DNA from: an uncultured Oscillibacter sp. | GTDB lineage: Bacteria > Bacillota > Clostridia > Oscillospirales > Oscillospiraceae | Direction of reading: 5' to 3' | Assembly: GCF_947654275.1 (NCBI RefSeq) | Contig: NZ_CANTJS010000004.1 | Span: 40,810-104,809, forward strand | Length of the DNA: 64,000 bases | Part shown: positions 8,496 through 16,758 of the stretch, piece after piece | Layout of the letters: each line of letters opens with the position of its first letter | Numbering within the stretch: position 1 is the first letter of the stretch | The notes under the pieces: generated by a model | What the model saw: the letters and a program-made list of their open reading frames with translations, nothing else | Databases searched by the model: none | Told to the model about the DNA's origin: nothing | Program-made: the position numbers and the translations under genes

Positions 8496-8605
8496 GGGCC
8501 AGGCACGCCGGTCTGTCCGGAATCCCGCCGCCGCGGAATCCCCGGGGCGGCGGGCAAAGTCCGCCCTGAAAACCATATGCCGGTTTTCCGGCGCGCTGAC
8601 CTGCC

Positions 8606-8646
8606 AAAAAAGGTTCGACACGTTTCTGTGCCGAACCTTTTTCTTT
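8606..8646. terminator. Bidirectional intrinsic terminator
   Basis: AAAAAGGTTCG (8607-8617) pairs perfectly with CGAACCTTTTT (8632-8642), so both strands end in a T-run. It terminates parA-comFB on the plus strand and could end the fla/che operon on the minus strand. The rest of the 8496-8879 gap holds dispersed palindromes and no gene. Confidence 0.85.
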
Positions 8647-8663
8647 CTTTATAGTCACCGCAG

Positions 8664-8691
8664 TTGAAAAGAAGCATTTGCTTCTTTTCAA
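8664..8691. repeat. Palindrome, dispersed module 1
   Basis: TTGAAAAGAAGCA pairs with its complement across a very short loop. The 18-nt stretch TGAAAAGAAGCATTTGCT recurs exactly at 57242-57259. Confidence 0.6.
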
Positions 8692-8796
8692 CAAGTGCGG
8701 CGATGATTCGCCGCACAGGCCGCAAAACGGCCTTGCGGTGGACTTCATAGCCGGCACAGGGGCTTTTTACCTAGCCCGTCAGCGGCTCCGCCGCTG

Positions 8797-8826
8797 GTTG
8801 AAAACCGGTATCTGCCGGTTTTCAAC
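8797..8826. repeat. Palindrome, dispersed module 2
   Basis: GTTGAAAACCGG and CCGGTTTTCAAC flank a 6-nt loop. The same hairpin with a different loop recurs at 57118-57144. Both loci also have an ATAGCCGGCAC motif a short distance before it. Confidence 0.6.
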
Positions 8827-8879
8827 TGTGCTGACTATATCAGCCCTTCCGGCAGGGTTCCGCTTCGGAGCCAAGGGGC

Positions 8880-10160
8880 TTATTCCTTCCCCTCATCCTC
8901 CGGCTCCTGGTCCTGATAGGCGTGGGTCAGCTGATCCCAGAGCACGCCCACATTCTCCATGCAGTTGAAGTAGATGGTGGTCAGCAGCTGGTTGGGGATG
9001 CCCAGCTCCTCTGCCATGCGGTTAATCCCGTCCCAATCGGCGTTTTCATAGCTCAGCACCAGCTTGTAGAGCATGCCGCAGCGGCCCTCGCCCCGCACCA
9101 GGCCGTTTTTCACCTCGTCGGCCACCGGCAGCTCCTCCAGAATCTCCTCCAGCGGCGCATCTACCAGATAGTTCAAGGTGGAGAACATGCCCATCAGATA
9201 GGCCTCGGACCGGGAGATGGGCATATTTTCGGCGTGCTTCATCAGCTCACTGCAAAAATGGGCCCGCATAAAGGATTTCTTCAGGAATTCCTCCGTGCCG
9301 GGGTCGTCGTTCTCGCCGCTGTTGGCGGCACTGAGGAGGTAAACCCACTGCCGCAGCTGCCCCAGGCCCAGGGTCATGATGGCCTGGTTGATGGTGGTGG
9401 CCCGATGCCGCAGGGCGAAGAACACGGAGTTGGCCATTTTCAGCAGGTTATAGCTGAGACTGGCGTCCATGGAAATCAGCTGCTCAATCTCGTCCACATC
9501 CGGCTCGTCCCGGGTCAGCGCCACCATCAGGCGGAAAAAGTTGCTCTGGAGATAGGCGCTGCTGTGAACCTTGGTGGTAATCTTCTCGGCCACATAGGGC
9601 CCCTCCACCGCGTCGGCGTTGAGAGAAATGGCCTTTTGGTACTGTTCTGCCGTCTCAATATGGGAGATGATGCACTTTTTGTTCATGCTGTGGGCCACTT
9701 CCACCGTGTTCCGGATGGTAACGTCCGTGGCGGTTTTTGCATTCAGCTTGATGTACTCAATGCTGTCCAGCAAAGCCAGATACCGGGGGGCGAACTGGAA
9801 CTCGTTGACGGCAATCTTATACCCCTCCTTGGCATACTGGTCCACGAAGTGCATGGACAGGGGGTGGATAATCACGCTGTCGTCAATTTGAATGACCAGC
9901 TCCGACTTGTCAAACAGCCTGGGCGTTTTCTTCATCAGCAGCATGGTGGTGAAGGTCATGAAGTTCAAGGATCCCTTCAGCGTCGTTGTGCTGTTCTGCG
10001 TCAAAAAGCTGTAGACCGTATCCGCAGAAGCGAACTCATTGGCCGGGCTGTTGCTGTCCGAGCTGAACGCCTGATTCTCGCCATGGTATACGATCTCATA
10101 TCCCAGGATTTTTCCAGAGGTATCCTTGATCGGCTGCCTTACAATATATTTGCTGCTCAT
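8880..10160 (-). CDS. Degenerate EAL plus HDOD signalling protein
   Basis: A 426-residue protein with an N-terminal EAL-like domain (about 1-200) and a C-terminal HDOD domain (about 205-400). This is the YuxH/CdgJ layout, known from c-di-GMP and motility networks. The EAL part begins normally (RQPI...GYEIVYHG), but the EAL triad reads EIV and the metal-binding DDFG region reads NEFQ, so phosphodiesterase activity is unlikely and a protein- or ligand-binding role is more probable. It is the last gene of the fla/che operon, 16 nt after cheV, which suggests an accessory motility regulator. Cellular partners are unknown. Confidence 0.85.
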   Translation of the reverse strand: MSSKYIVRQPIKDTSGKILGYEIVYHGENQAFSSDSNSPANEFASADTVYSFLTQNSTTTLKGSLNFMTFTTMLLMKKTPRLFDKSELVIQIDDSVIIHPLSMHFVDQYAKEGYKIAVNEFQFAPRYLALLDSIEYIKLNAKTATDVTIRNTVEVAHSMNKKCIISHIETAEQYQKAISLNADAVEGPYVAEKITTKVHSSAYLQSNFFRLMVALTRDEPDVDEIEQLISMDASLSYNLLKMANSVFFALRHRATTINQAIMTLGLGQLRQWVYLLSAANSGENDDPGTEEFLKKSFMRAHFCSELMKHAENMPISRSEAYLMGMFSTLNYLVDAPLEEILEELPVADEVKNGLVRGEGRCGMLYKLVLSYENADWDGINRMAEELGIPNQLLTTIYFNCMENVGVLWDQLTHAYQDQEPEDEGKE

Positions 10161-10176
10161 GGTGTTCCTCCCGCTT

Positions 10177-11103
10177 TTACTTGCTGTGCTTCTCTTCCAG
10201 CAGGTGATCGATCACCTGCACCAGATGTCCGATTTCCGGCTTGCTCATCTGCTCGTCGGCGCCCAGCTCCTTGCCCTTTTGGCGCATCTCCTCCGTAATC
10301 AGAGACGAGAAGATAATCAGCGGCAGATGCTTCAGCTCCTTGTCGTCCTTAATCAGCTTCGTCAGCCGGTGTCCGTCCATCTGAGGCATCTCGATATCCG
10401 TAATCACCAGGGACACGTAATCTTCCAGATTTTTCTTGCCCCTGACTTCATTCAGGTAGCTCCAGAGCGCCTGACCGTCGGGGAACATCTTGGTATTGAC
10501 ATAGCCGGATTTGTGGAGGGCCTCCTCAATCATCTTGCTGAGCAGCACGGAGTCCTCCGCCACCACAATGGCGGCGTCGCTCCGCTCCCGTTGGCCCAGA
10601 CGCTCAATCTCAGACATCTGAATGGTGGTCTCCGGGGCAATCTCTGCCACAATCTTCTCAAAGTCCAGAATGGTCACCAGGTCTTCGCCGCACTGGGCAA
10701 TTCCGGTGGCGATGCCCTCGTTTCCTCCGGCCACGGTCTTGTCGGGCTTCTGGATGCTCTTCCAGGAAATGCGGCTGATGCCAACCACCGTGTGGACACG
10801 GAAGGCAATATTCATCTTGTTAAAATTGGTGACGATGAACAGGTCCTTGGGCTTTTTCTCCCCGGGCTCCGACAGCAGATACTGAGGCAGGTCCACCACT
10901 GTGATGACCTGATCCCGGGGCTTGAAAATCCCCTCCACCGCCGGATGGGCGTGAGGCATGGGCTTCACCGGCTGGGAAACCAGAATCTCCTTGACCTTCG
11001 CCACATTGATTCCATACAGGCTGTCATTGATGGTAAACTCCATGACCTCGATCTCATTCGTACCGGATTCCAGCAGGATGCCCCGCTTGTCCTCTGCCAG
11101 CAT
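10177..11103 (-). CDS. cheV: Chemotaxis coupling protein CheV
   Basis: A 308-residue CheW-receiver fusion. The CheW part (about 1-160) has FTINDSLYGINVAKVKEIL; the receiver (about 175-305) shows the acidic pocket (VVAEDS), phospho-acceptor (LVITDIEMPQMDG), conserved Ser (IIFSS) and Lys (SKPE). CheV links receptors to CheA and, once phosphorylated, aids adaptation. No CheA or CheW is encoded here, so it must couple to a kinase elsewhere. AGGAG lies 10 nt before the ATG at 11103; a GTG 9 nt earlier touches the ribosome site and is rejected. Confidence 0.95.
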   Translation of the reverse strand: MLAEDKRGILLESGTNEIEVMEFTINDSLYGINVAKVKEILVSQPVKPMPHAHPAVEGIFKPRDQVITVVDLPQYLLSEPGEKKPKDLFIVTNFNKMNIAFRVHTVVGISRISWKSIQKPDKTVAGGNEGIATGIAQCGEDLVTILDFEKIVAEIAPETTIQMSEIERLGQRERSDAAIVVAEDSVLLSKMIEEALHKSGYVNTKMFPDGQALWSYLNEVRGKKNLEDYVSLVITDIEMPQMDGHRLTKLIKDDKELKHLPLIIFSSLITEEMRQKGKELGADEQMSKPEIGHLVQVIDHLLEEKHSK

Positions 11104-11133
11104 ATTCCGCACTCTCCTTTCAAAGGTTGTCTC

Positions 11134-11619
11134 TTAAATAATCAGCTCTTTCCTGCCATAACAGCGGACACAGCCCAGGCCGGTGGCCGGGTCGAACAGC
11201 AGCGTCCGGGCCACGGAACCGCCCACGTCCTCCTTCAAGAGCTGGATGCCCTCTTTTTTCAGGTTCAAATGCACGCTTTCAATATTGCGCTGTCCGATAT
11301 TGCCAAGGTTTCCGCCGCTGACCTCGAACATTTTGGCTCCGCCGGCAATTTTGGCGGTAATCCGTGCGCGGGAGGCGCCTTTCGACTCCATCAGGCGCAG
11401 CGTTTCGCGGATTCCGGTATCCGCGTATTTAAATGTGTTTTTCCTTCCGGGCTCCATATTCAGCGGCAGCATAATGTGAACCATTGCAGCCAGTTTGATA
11501 CGCTGATCGTACAGACAAATCCCAATGCAGGAGCCCAGGGCGTAGGTAATCAGCATGCCGCTGTCCTTCGCCATTTTCATGTCCGCAATTCCGATCGTGA
11601 TTTTATTCTCCACTGTCAA
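11134..11619 (-). CDS. cheD: Chemoreceptor glutamine deamidase CheD
   Basis: A 161-residue CheD. The catalytic Cys-His pair is visible: Cys in YALGSCIGICLYD and His in MVHIMLP, plus the conserved KIAGGAKMF and GNIGQRN segments. CheD deamidates receptor glutamines and also binds CheC, raising its phosphatase activity. The start is taken as TTG at 11619 (AAGGA at 9 nt), overlapping the end of cheC by 17 nt. A GTG 6 nt further in is an alternative. Adjacency to cheC fits their known complex. Confidence 0.93.
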   Translation of the reverse strand: MTVENKITIGIADMKMAKDSGMLITYALGSCIGICLYDQRIKLAAMVHIMLPLNMEPGRKNTFKYADTGIRETLRLMESKGASRARITAKIAGGAKMFEVSGGNLGNIGQRNIESVHLNLKKEGIQLLKEDVGGSVARTLLFDPATGLGCVRCYGRKELII

Positions 11620-12232
11620 CGCCCAGCTTCCTTAGCAAAAAGTTCAATGAACGGATATCCGGCGACAGCAGCAGCCGGCAGGGAATCTGCTTTCCGCTGC
11701 ACACAAAATCGCCGCCGATGGTCATAATATAGTCGGACTGGCCGCCGTACATCGCCATGGGCACCGCCATAATGGCCCCCTGCATATCCACGGTAAAGGC
11801 CGGAACCGTCAGGTCGATGTCGATGCCCGCAAGGCCCGTGAGGGCATTGATGAAGGTGGAAATCATGATGTTGCCCACCTCCGTCAGGGCGGAGCGCTCC
11901 ATATCCCGAATCTGCTCGTAGCTCTCCACCTGCTCGTTCAGCATGCTTTCCGCCACCAGCTTCACGAAGTCCAGCTGCTGAACGGACAGCATAATGCCGC
12001 TGAGCTGATTGCTCATGCCCACCAGCACGCCGGCGGTAATTTCCTCCGGTCCGCCGATCCACTCAATGGCCTCGTTATAGCTCATGATGCGGACCTCCGG
12101 CTGCTGGATGCGCACCGGCTTTCCAATCAGGGAGGACAGCGAGGTGGCCGCGTTTCCGGTACCGATGCTGCCAATCTCCTTCAGGGTATCCAGCTCCAGA
12201 GAGGACAGCTCATTGTAGTTCTTCATACCCAT
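11603..12232 (-). CDS. cheC: CheY-P phosphatase CheC
   Basis: A 209-residue CheC with two pseudo-symmetric half-sites of the E-x2-N type. The second is intact (E118-V-G-N121 in LTEVGNIM). In the first (LKEIGSIGTGNA) the catalytic Asn is replaced by Ser22, so that half-site is probably inactive. CheC removes phosphate from CheY-P in concert with CheD and helps adaptation in Bacillota. GGAGGG precedes the ATG at a workable distance. It lies 14 nt after the second rod-protein gene and overlaps cheD. Confidence 0.93.
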   Translation of the reverse strand: MGMKNYNELSSLELDTLKEIGSIGTGNAATSLSSLIGKPVRIQQPEVRIMSYNEAIEWIGGPEEITAGVLVGMSNQLSGIMLSVQQLDFVKLVAESMLNEQVESYEQIRDMERSALTEVGNIMISTFINALTGLAGIDIDLTVPAFTVDMQGAIMAVPMAMYGGQSDYIMTIGGDFVCSGKQIPCRLLLSPDIRSLNFLLRKLGVDSGE

Positions 12233-12246
12233 GACATCCCTCCCTC

Positions 12247-12999
12247 TTAACTGCGCAGGCTGTTGATGGTGGACTCCACCTCGTCGGAGGTCTGCACCAT
12301 CTTCAGCGCCAGTCCGTAGGCCCGCTGAGCCTCAATTACCTTGGTATACTCCTCCGCCAGGTCCGCGTTGGACATCTCCAGCAGACCCTGCACCGCCTTG
12401 GCGGCGCTGCGGCGCATACCGCCGTTTTTGTCCACGGCGATGAACCGGGTCCCGTCCACGTGCTGCATGCCGCTGTAGTTGATATAGTCGAACACGCCCA
12501 CCGGCTGAGCCTCTTCCCGCTGGGAGGGGTCCACCTCAATCATGCCGCCGGTCTCACCGAGGACAAAGCGCCCTTCGTTGTCGGAGAGATAATAAATCCG
12601 TTCCATCTCCGGCTGCCCGTACTGGTCCACCTGTCCGTTGGGCCGCATCAGCTCCGAGAGGCAGAAGGCGCCGTTCCGGGTCAGGGTCACCTCATTGGTA
12701 TTCAGGTCCACCAGGGCGAAAAAGCCCTCTCCGTCAATCATGTAGTCCTGACTGCGGCCGGTGTCCGCCACCGGGCCGGCAGAAAAGTCCGTGTCCACCT
12801 GCCACAGGGCGGTGCCCACGCCGTAAGGGCGCATCTCAAAGTCCGTGGCCTTGACATCGTCGTACATCAGCGCGGCGAAGCGTCCCTTTTGGGCCTTGTA
12901 GCCGTATGTATTGAGGTTTGCTATGTTGTTTCCCTGAACGCCCATGCGTTTTTGCTGCTGGTGGGCGCCGATGGCGCCGATGAAAAAGGATTGATTCAT
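12247..12999 (-). CDS. flhP: FlgG-family rod/hook basal-body protein (FlhP-like)
   Basis: A 250-residue axial protein. The N-terminal rod motif (QGNNIANLNTYGYKA) and C-terminal motif (EYTKVIEAQRAYGLALKMV) are those of FlgF/FlgG proteins, which form the distal rod. A pair of such genes after sigD matches flhO-flhP of Bacillus. This copy is the more divergent of the two, with LNTYGYK in place of VNTxGYK. It is secreted by the flagellar apparatus and has no signal peptide. The FlhP name is by position; FlgF or FlgG is also possible. Confidence 0.85.
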   Translation of the reverse strand: MNQSFFIGAIGAHQQQKRMGVQGNNIANLNTYGYKAQKGRFAALMYDDVKATDFEMRPYGVGTALWQVDTDFSAGPVADTGRSQDYMIDGEGFFALVDLNTNEVTLTRNGAFCLSELMRPNGQVDQYGQPEMERIYYLSDNEGRFVLGETGGMIEVDPSQREEAQPVGVFDYINYSGMQHVDGTRFIAVDKNGGMRRSAAKAVQGLLEMSNADLAEEYTKVIEAQRAYGLALKMVQTSDEVESTINSLRS

Positions 13000-13014
13000 C
13001 TTTCAGCCGCCTCC

Positions 13015-13767
13015 TTACTGCATCCGGCCCACATCTGTGGCAGCCCGCGACATCAGCTGGTCGTACATTTTGGAAATCTGAGCGGCGCTCTGTAACGCCC
13101 GCTGGTAGGTAATCATCTCGGTCATCTGCTTCACAACATCGCTGTTGGAGCGCTCCAGATAGCTCCACCAGACTTCACTGTCCTGGCTGAGCTCCGCGTT
13201 TTCCCCCTGGAAGAGCCCCCGGTCCGTGTGAACCAGAGCGCCGTTGTCCTCAAAGCTGTAGATTCCCAGCCGGCCGATCAGGCCGCCCTCATTGTAAAAG
13301 ATCTGCCCCTGCTTGTCGCAGTTGATCTTGTCGGTTCCCAGGTAAATGGGGTTCTGGTCCGGGCCCAGGACCTGGCCGAAGCCCGGCAGGCAGAGATAGC
13401 CGTCGTCATCCAGGGTGAAGTTGCCCATTCTCGTATAGTACACCTCGCCGTCGGGATTCTGCACGGCGAAAAAGCCGTCGCCCACGATGCCGAAGTCCAG
13501 ACTCAGCCCCGTGGGCTCCATGGTGCCCTGGGTATAGTCGGTATAAATTTCGCTGGTGGCCCGGATATAGCTCTGCCGGCCGATTTCCTGGCCCTCGCTG
13601 AAATTGGTGCCCACCCGGGCATACATCACATCGTCGAAGGTGGTCGCGGTGTAGCGGTCCTGCTTATAGCCTGCGGTTGAGACGTTCACCAGGTTATTGG
13701 CCACCACATTCAGGTTGCTCTGGTGGGTCAGCATGGCAGAGGTCAGATTGTAAAAGCCCTTGAACAT
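13015..13767 (-). CDS. flhO: FlgG-family rod protein (FlhO-like)
   Basis: A 250-residue FlgF/FlgG-type rod protein with the N-terminal signature LNVVANNLVNVSTAGYKQD and a C-terminal coiled segment (QMTEMITYQRALQSAAQI). The FlgE/F/G core motif appears as LDFGIVGDGFFAVQNPDG. It is 4 nt downstream of sigD and 15 nt upstream of the second rod gene. Together they probably build the distal rod between the FlgB/FlgC proximal rod and the hook. Confidence 0.88.
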   Translation of the reverse strand: MFKGFYNLTSAMLTHQSNLNVVANNLVNVSTAGYKQDRYTATTFDDVMYARVGTNFSEGQEIGRQSYIRATSEIYTDYTQGTMEPTGLSLDFGIVGDGFFAVQNPDGEVYYTRMGNFTLDDDGYLCLPGFGQVLGPDQNPIYLGTDKINCDKQGQIFYNEGGLIGRLGIYSFEDNGALVHTDRGLFQGENAELSQDSEVWWSYLERSNSDVVKQMTEMITYQRALQSAAQISKMYDQLMSRAATDVGRMQ

Positions 13768-13771
13768 ATGA

Positions 13772-14593
13772 TTACCCCTTTTTTCTCCTGGTTTGATTTT
13801 CCGCGGCCCCGTTGAGATAGGCCTCCATATGAACGCGCAGCTTCTGGAGCGCCCGGGTGTGAATCTGGGAAATACGGGGCTCGCTGAGCTCCATCACCTG
13901 CGCGATCTCCTTCAGGTGCAGATTTTTTTCGTAGTAAAGGGAAAGGACGATCTGCTCGTTCTTCCTCAGCTGGGAAATTCCCTGGGCCAGGGCCCGCTGG
14001 GTCTCCCGCTCCTGGAGCATCGCCTCCGGCTGGCCCTGGGTGTCCCCCGAGGGGACCTCCAGCTGATAGCCGGTGGTTTCCCGGGTGTCCATCAGCACAT
14101 CCAGGGAGAGCACATTGCTCAGGGCAATGTTGGCGGCGTCCTTCTGATAGCGCTCCGGCGTCACGCCCAGGCGCTCCGCAATCTCGGCGTCGGTGGGATA
14201 CCGCCCCAGGGAGGCGGAGAGCTCCGAAACGGCCAGGTCAATCTCCTTGGCCCGCTTCCGGACATTCCGGGGCATCCAGTCCTGCTTCCGGGCCAGGTCG
14301 ATGACCATTCCCCGGACGCGCTTGGAAACGTAGGTTTCAAACTTCACGCCCTTGTCCGGGTCGAACTTGTCGATGGAGCCCAGCAGGGTCAGGATGCCCT
14401 CGTTGATGATGTCGTCAATCTGGGCAAAGCTGCTGTAAACCCCCCGAATCTGCATGGCGGCGCTTTTAATCAGGCCCTCGTACCGGAGGACCAGCGGCCA
14501 TTTCAGACTCTCGTCCCCCGTCTCCTTATAGAGCCGCAGCAGGTCCTGGGTTTCCATCTCCTCAATTTCCCGCTCGGTATAGGCGGCCGTCAT
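13772..14593 (-). CDS. sigD: Flagellar sigma factor (SigD/FliA family)
   Basis: A 273-residue FliA/WhiG-type sigma factor: region 2 (about 35-115, IDDIINEGILTLLGSIDKFDP and FETYVSKRVRGMVIDLAR), region 3 (about 115-190) and region 4 with a helix-turn-helix (LKEIAQVMELSEPRISQIH). It should direct RNA polymerase to late flagellar promoters such as flagellin. Its ATG overlaps the flhA stop (ATGA), so it is made only when the basal-body operon is transcribed. No FlgM anti-sigma factor is in the window. Confidence 0.95.
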   Translation of the reverse strand: MTAAYTEREIEEMETQDLLRLYKETGDESLKWPLVLRYEGLIKSAAMQIRGVYSSFAQIDDIINEGILTLLGSIDKFDPDKGVKFETYVSKRVRGMVIDLARKQDWMPRNVRKRAKEIDLAVSELSASLGRYPTDAEIAERLGVTPERYQKDAANIALSNVLSLDVLMDTRETTGYQLEVPSGDTQGQPEAMLQERETQRALAQGISQLRKNEQIVLSLYYEKNLHLKEIAQVMELSEPRISQIHTRALQKLRVHMEAYLNGAAENQTRRKKG

Positions 14594-16695
14594 GTGCCCA
14601 CCGCCCTTCTCTCGGGACGGGCCTCCAGGGTGATGTTGCCGATAGCCTGAATCTGAACGGCGTTGGTAATCTCATTGAAGGAAAGCACATATACGCTGGG
14701 GAAGAACTGGGTAATCATCTTGGCGAAGTAGCCCCGGATGACCTGGCTCACCAGAATCACCGGCGTCTGAGAGAGATCGTTGAACTTCTTGATCTGGGCG
14801 GAGAGCTGAGAGACAATCTGCTGCATCAGCTCCGGCCCCATGGCCAGGTAAACGCCCTGCTCGTTCCGGGTCAGAGAAGCGATGATCTTCTTCTCCACCT
14901 CGGCGTCCAGGGTGACCACCCGCAGCTGACCGTCCTCGCAGAAGCGGCGGGTGATGGTCCGGGCCAGAGCGCCCCGGACCTGCTCCGTAGCGGAATCGAC
15001 GTCCCGGCCCTGCCCCAGGGCGTCGGCCAGGGTCTCCACGATGGTGGCCAGGTCCTTGATGGGCACGCCCTCCTTCAGTAGGTTCCGCAGAACCTTTTCC
15101 AGAACGGAATAGGAAATGATATTGGGAATGGCCTCCTCCACCAGCTCGGGCGCGCTGCGCTTCAGGTTATCCACCAGCTGAATGGTCTCCGTCCGGCCCA
15201 GCATCTCATAGGCGTATTTCTTCACCGTCTCAGACAGGTGGGTCAGCATGACGGACAGGGGATCGATGACGTTGTAGCCGTAAATCTCCGCCATTTCCTT
15301 GTTCTCCGGCAGAATCCACCGGGAGGGGATGCCGTAGGCGGGCTCGATGGTCTCGATGCCGTCGATTTCCCCCAGGGGATTGGCGGGCTCCAGAGCCAGG
15401 TAGTAGTCCACCAGGATCTCGCCCCGGGCCACCTCCTCGCCCCGAATCCGGATGACATACTGGTTGGTCCCCAGAGATGAAGCGTCGTGGAGGCGGATGG
15501 AGGGGAAGACGAAGCCCATGTCCTGGGCATACTGCCGCCGGAAAATAACGATGCGGCTGATGAGCTTGCCGCCGTGGCTCTCGTCCACCATGGGAATCAG
15601 GCTGTATCCAAATTCCATTTCGATGGGCTCCACCGAAAGGAGATTGTAAACGTTGTTGATATCCTTGTAGTAATCGGTTTCGCTGGGCGCCGCCGTTTCC
15701 GCCGCGGCTGCCTGCTGCTCCGTGGCCGCGGCAGCGGCGGCCTCCTCGGCCTTTTCCTGTTCCAGCCGGCGGCTGATGAACCAGCCGCCCCCCAGCAGCA
15801 CGCCGCCGCCCACAAACAGGGCCAGATGAGGCGTGTTGGGGATCATCGCCAGGAAAATCAGAATCACGCCGGTGGTCATAATGGCCCGGGGCTGTGCCTT
15901 GAACTGGGAGACGACGTCCTTGTTCAGGCTGCCCTCGGAGACGGACCGGGTGACAATCATGCCGGTGGCCGTGGAAATCATCAGCGCCGGCAGCTGGGAC
16001 ACCAGGCCGTCACCGATGGTGACGATGGAATAGCGGGAAATCACGTCGGAAAAGGTGCCCCCGTTCATCAGTATGCCGATCAGCACGCCGCCGATAAAAT
16101 TCAGCATGGTGATGATGAGGGACATCACCGCGTCGCCCTTGACGATTTTGGTGGCGCCGTCCATAGCGCCGTAGAAATCCGCTTCCTTTTGAATCTTGTT
16201 CCGCCGGTCCCGGGCTCCCTGCTCGTCGATAAGGCCGGAGGAGAGGTCGGCGTCAATGGCCATCTGCTTGCCGGGCATGGCGTCCAGGGTGAACCGGGCC
16301 GCCACCTCGGCCACGCGCTCGGCGCCCTTGGTGATGACGATGAACTGCACCAGCACAATGATCAGGAAAATCAGCACGCCGATGACGATGTTTCCGCTGG
16401 TAATCAGGTTTCCGAAATTCTGAATCACCTCGCCGGCATAGCCGTGCTGGAGAATCTGCCGGGTGGTGGATACGTTCAGTCCCAATCGGAACAGCGTGGT
16501 AATCAGCAGCAGGGATGGGAAAATGGAGAATTCCAGAGCGTCGGAGATGTTCATGGTAATCATCAGAATCATCACCGACAGTCCGATATTGATGACCAGC
16601 AGGAAGTCCAGCATCGCAGGGTGCAGCGGGATGATCAAAAACAGAACGATGACCACGACGCCCAGGGATATTGCGTTGTCCATAATCCGTTTCAT
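14590..16695 (-). CDS. flhA: Flagellar export gate protein FlhA
   Basis: A 701-residue FlhA. The N-terminal half has eight membrane helices and the conserved FHIPEP-type cytoplasmic loop (DAMPGKQMAIDADL and RRNKIQKEADFYGAMDGA). An Ala/Glu-rich linker (about 320-345) joins it to the C-terminal cytoplasmic domain that forms the nonameric ring and receives chaperone-cargo. GGAGGTGAG precedes the ATG at about 7 nt. In Bacillus flhF and flhG follow flhA; here sigD follows directly. Confidence 0.97.
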   Translation of the reverse strand: MKRIMDNAISLGVVVIVLFLIIPLHPAMLDFLLVINIGLSVMILMITMNISDALEFSIFPSLLLITTLFRLGLNVSTTRQILQHGYAGEVIQNFGNLITSGNIVIGVLIFLIIVLVQFIVITKGAERVAEVAARFTLDAMPGKQMAIDADLSSGLIDEQGARDRRNKIQKEADFYGAMDGATKIVKGDAVMSLIITMLNFIGGVLIGILMNGGTFSDVISRYSIVTIGDGLVSQLPALMISTATGMIVTRSVSEGSLNKDVVSQFKAQPRAIMTTGVILIFLAMIPNTPHLALFVGGGVLLGGGWFISRRLEQEKAEEAAAAAATEQQAAAAETAAPSETDYYKDINNVYNLLSVEPIEMEFGYSLIPMVDESHGGKLISRIVIFRRQYAQDMGFVFPSIRLHDASSLGTNQYVIRIRGEEVARGEILVDYYLALEPANPLGEIDGIETIEPAYGIPSRWILPENKEMAEIYGYNVIDPLSVMLTHLSETVKKYAYEMLGRTETIQLVDNLKRSAPELVEEAIPNIISYSVLEKVLRNLLKEGVPIKDLATIVETLADALGQGRDVDSATEQVRGALARTITRRFCEDGQLRVVTLDAEVEKKIIASLTRNEQGVYLAMGPELMQQIVSQLSAQIKKFNDLSQTPVILVSQVIRGYFAKMITQFFPSVYVLSFNEITNAVQIQAIGNITLEARPERRAVGT

Positions 16696-16758
16696 CCGTC
16701 GCTCACCTCCCGTCCTTCAGTTCCTTTCTGCCCTTTCCCTCCGGGGAAAACGGCTCTC

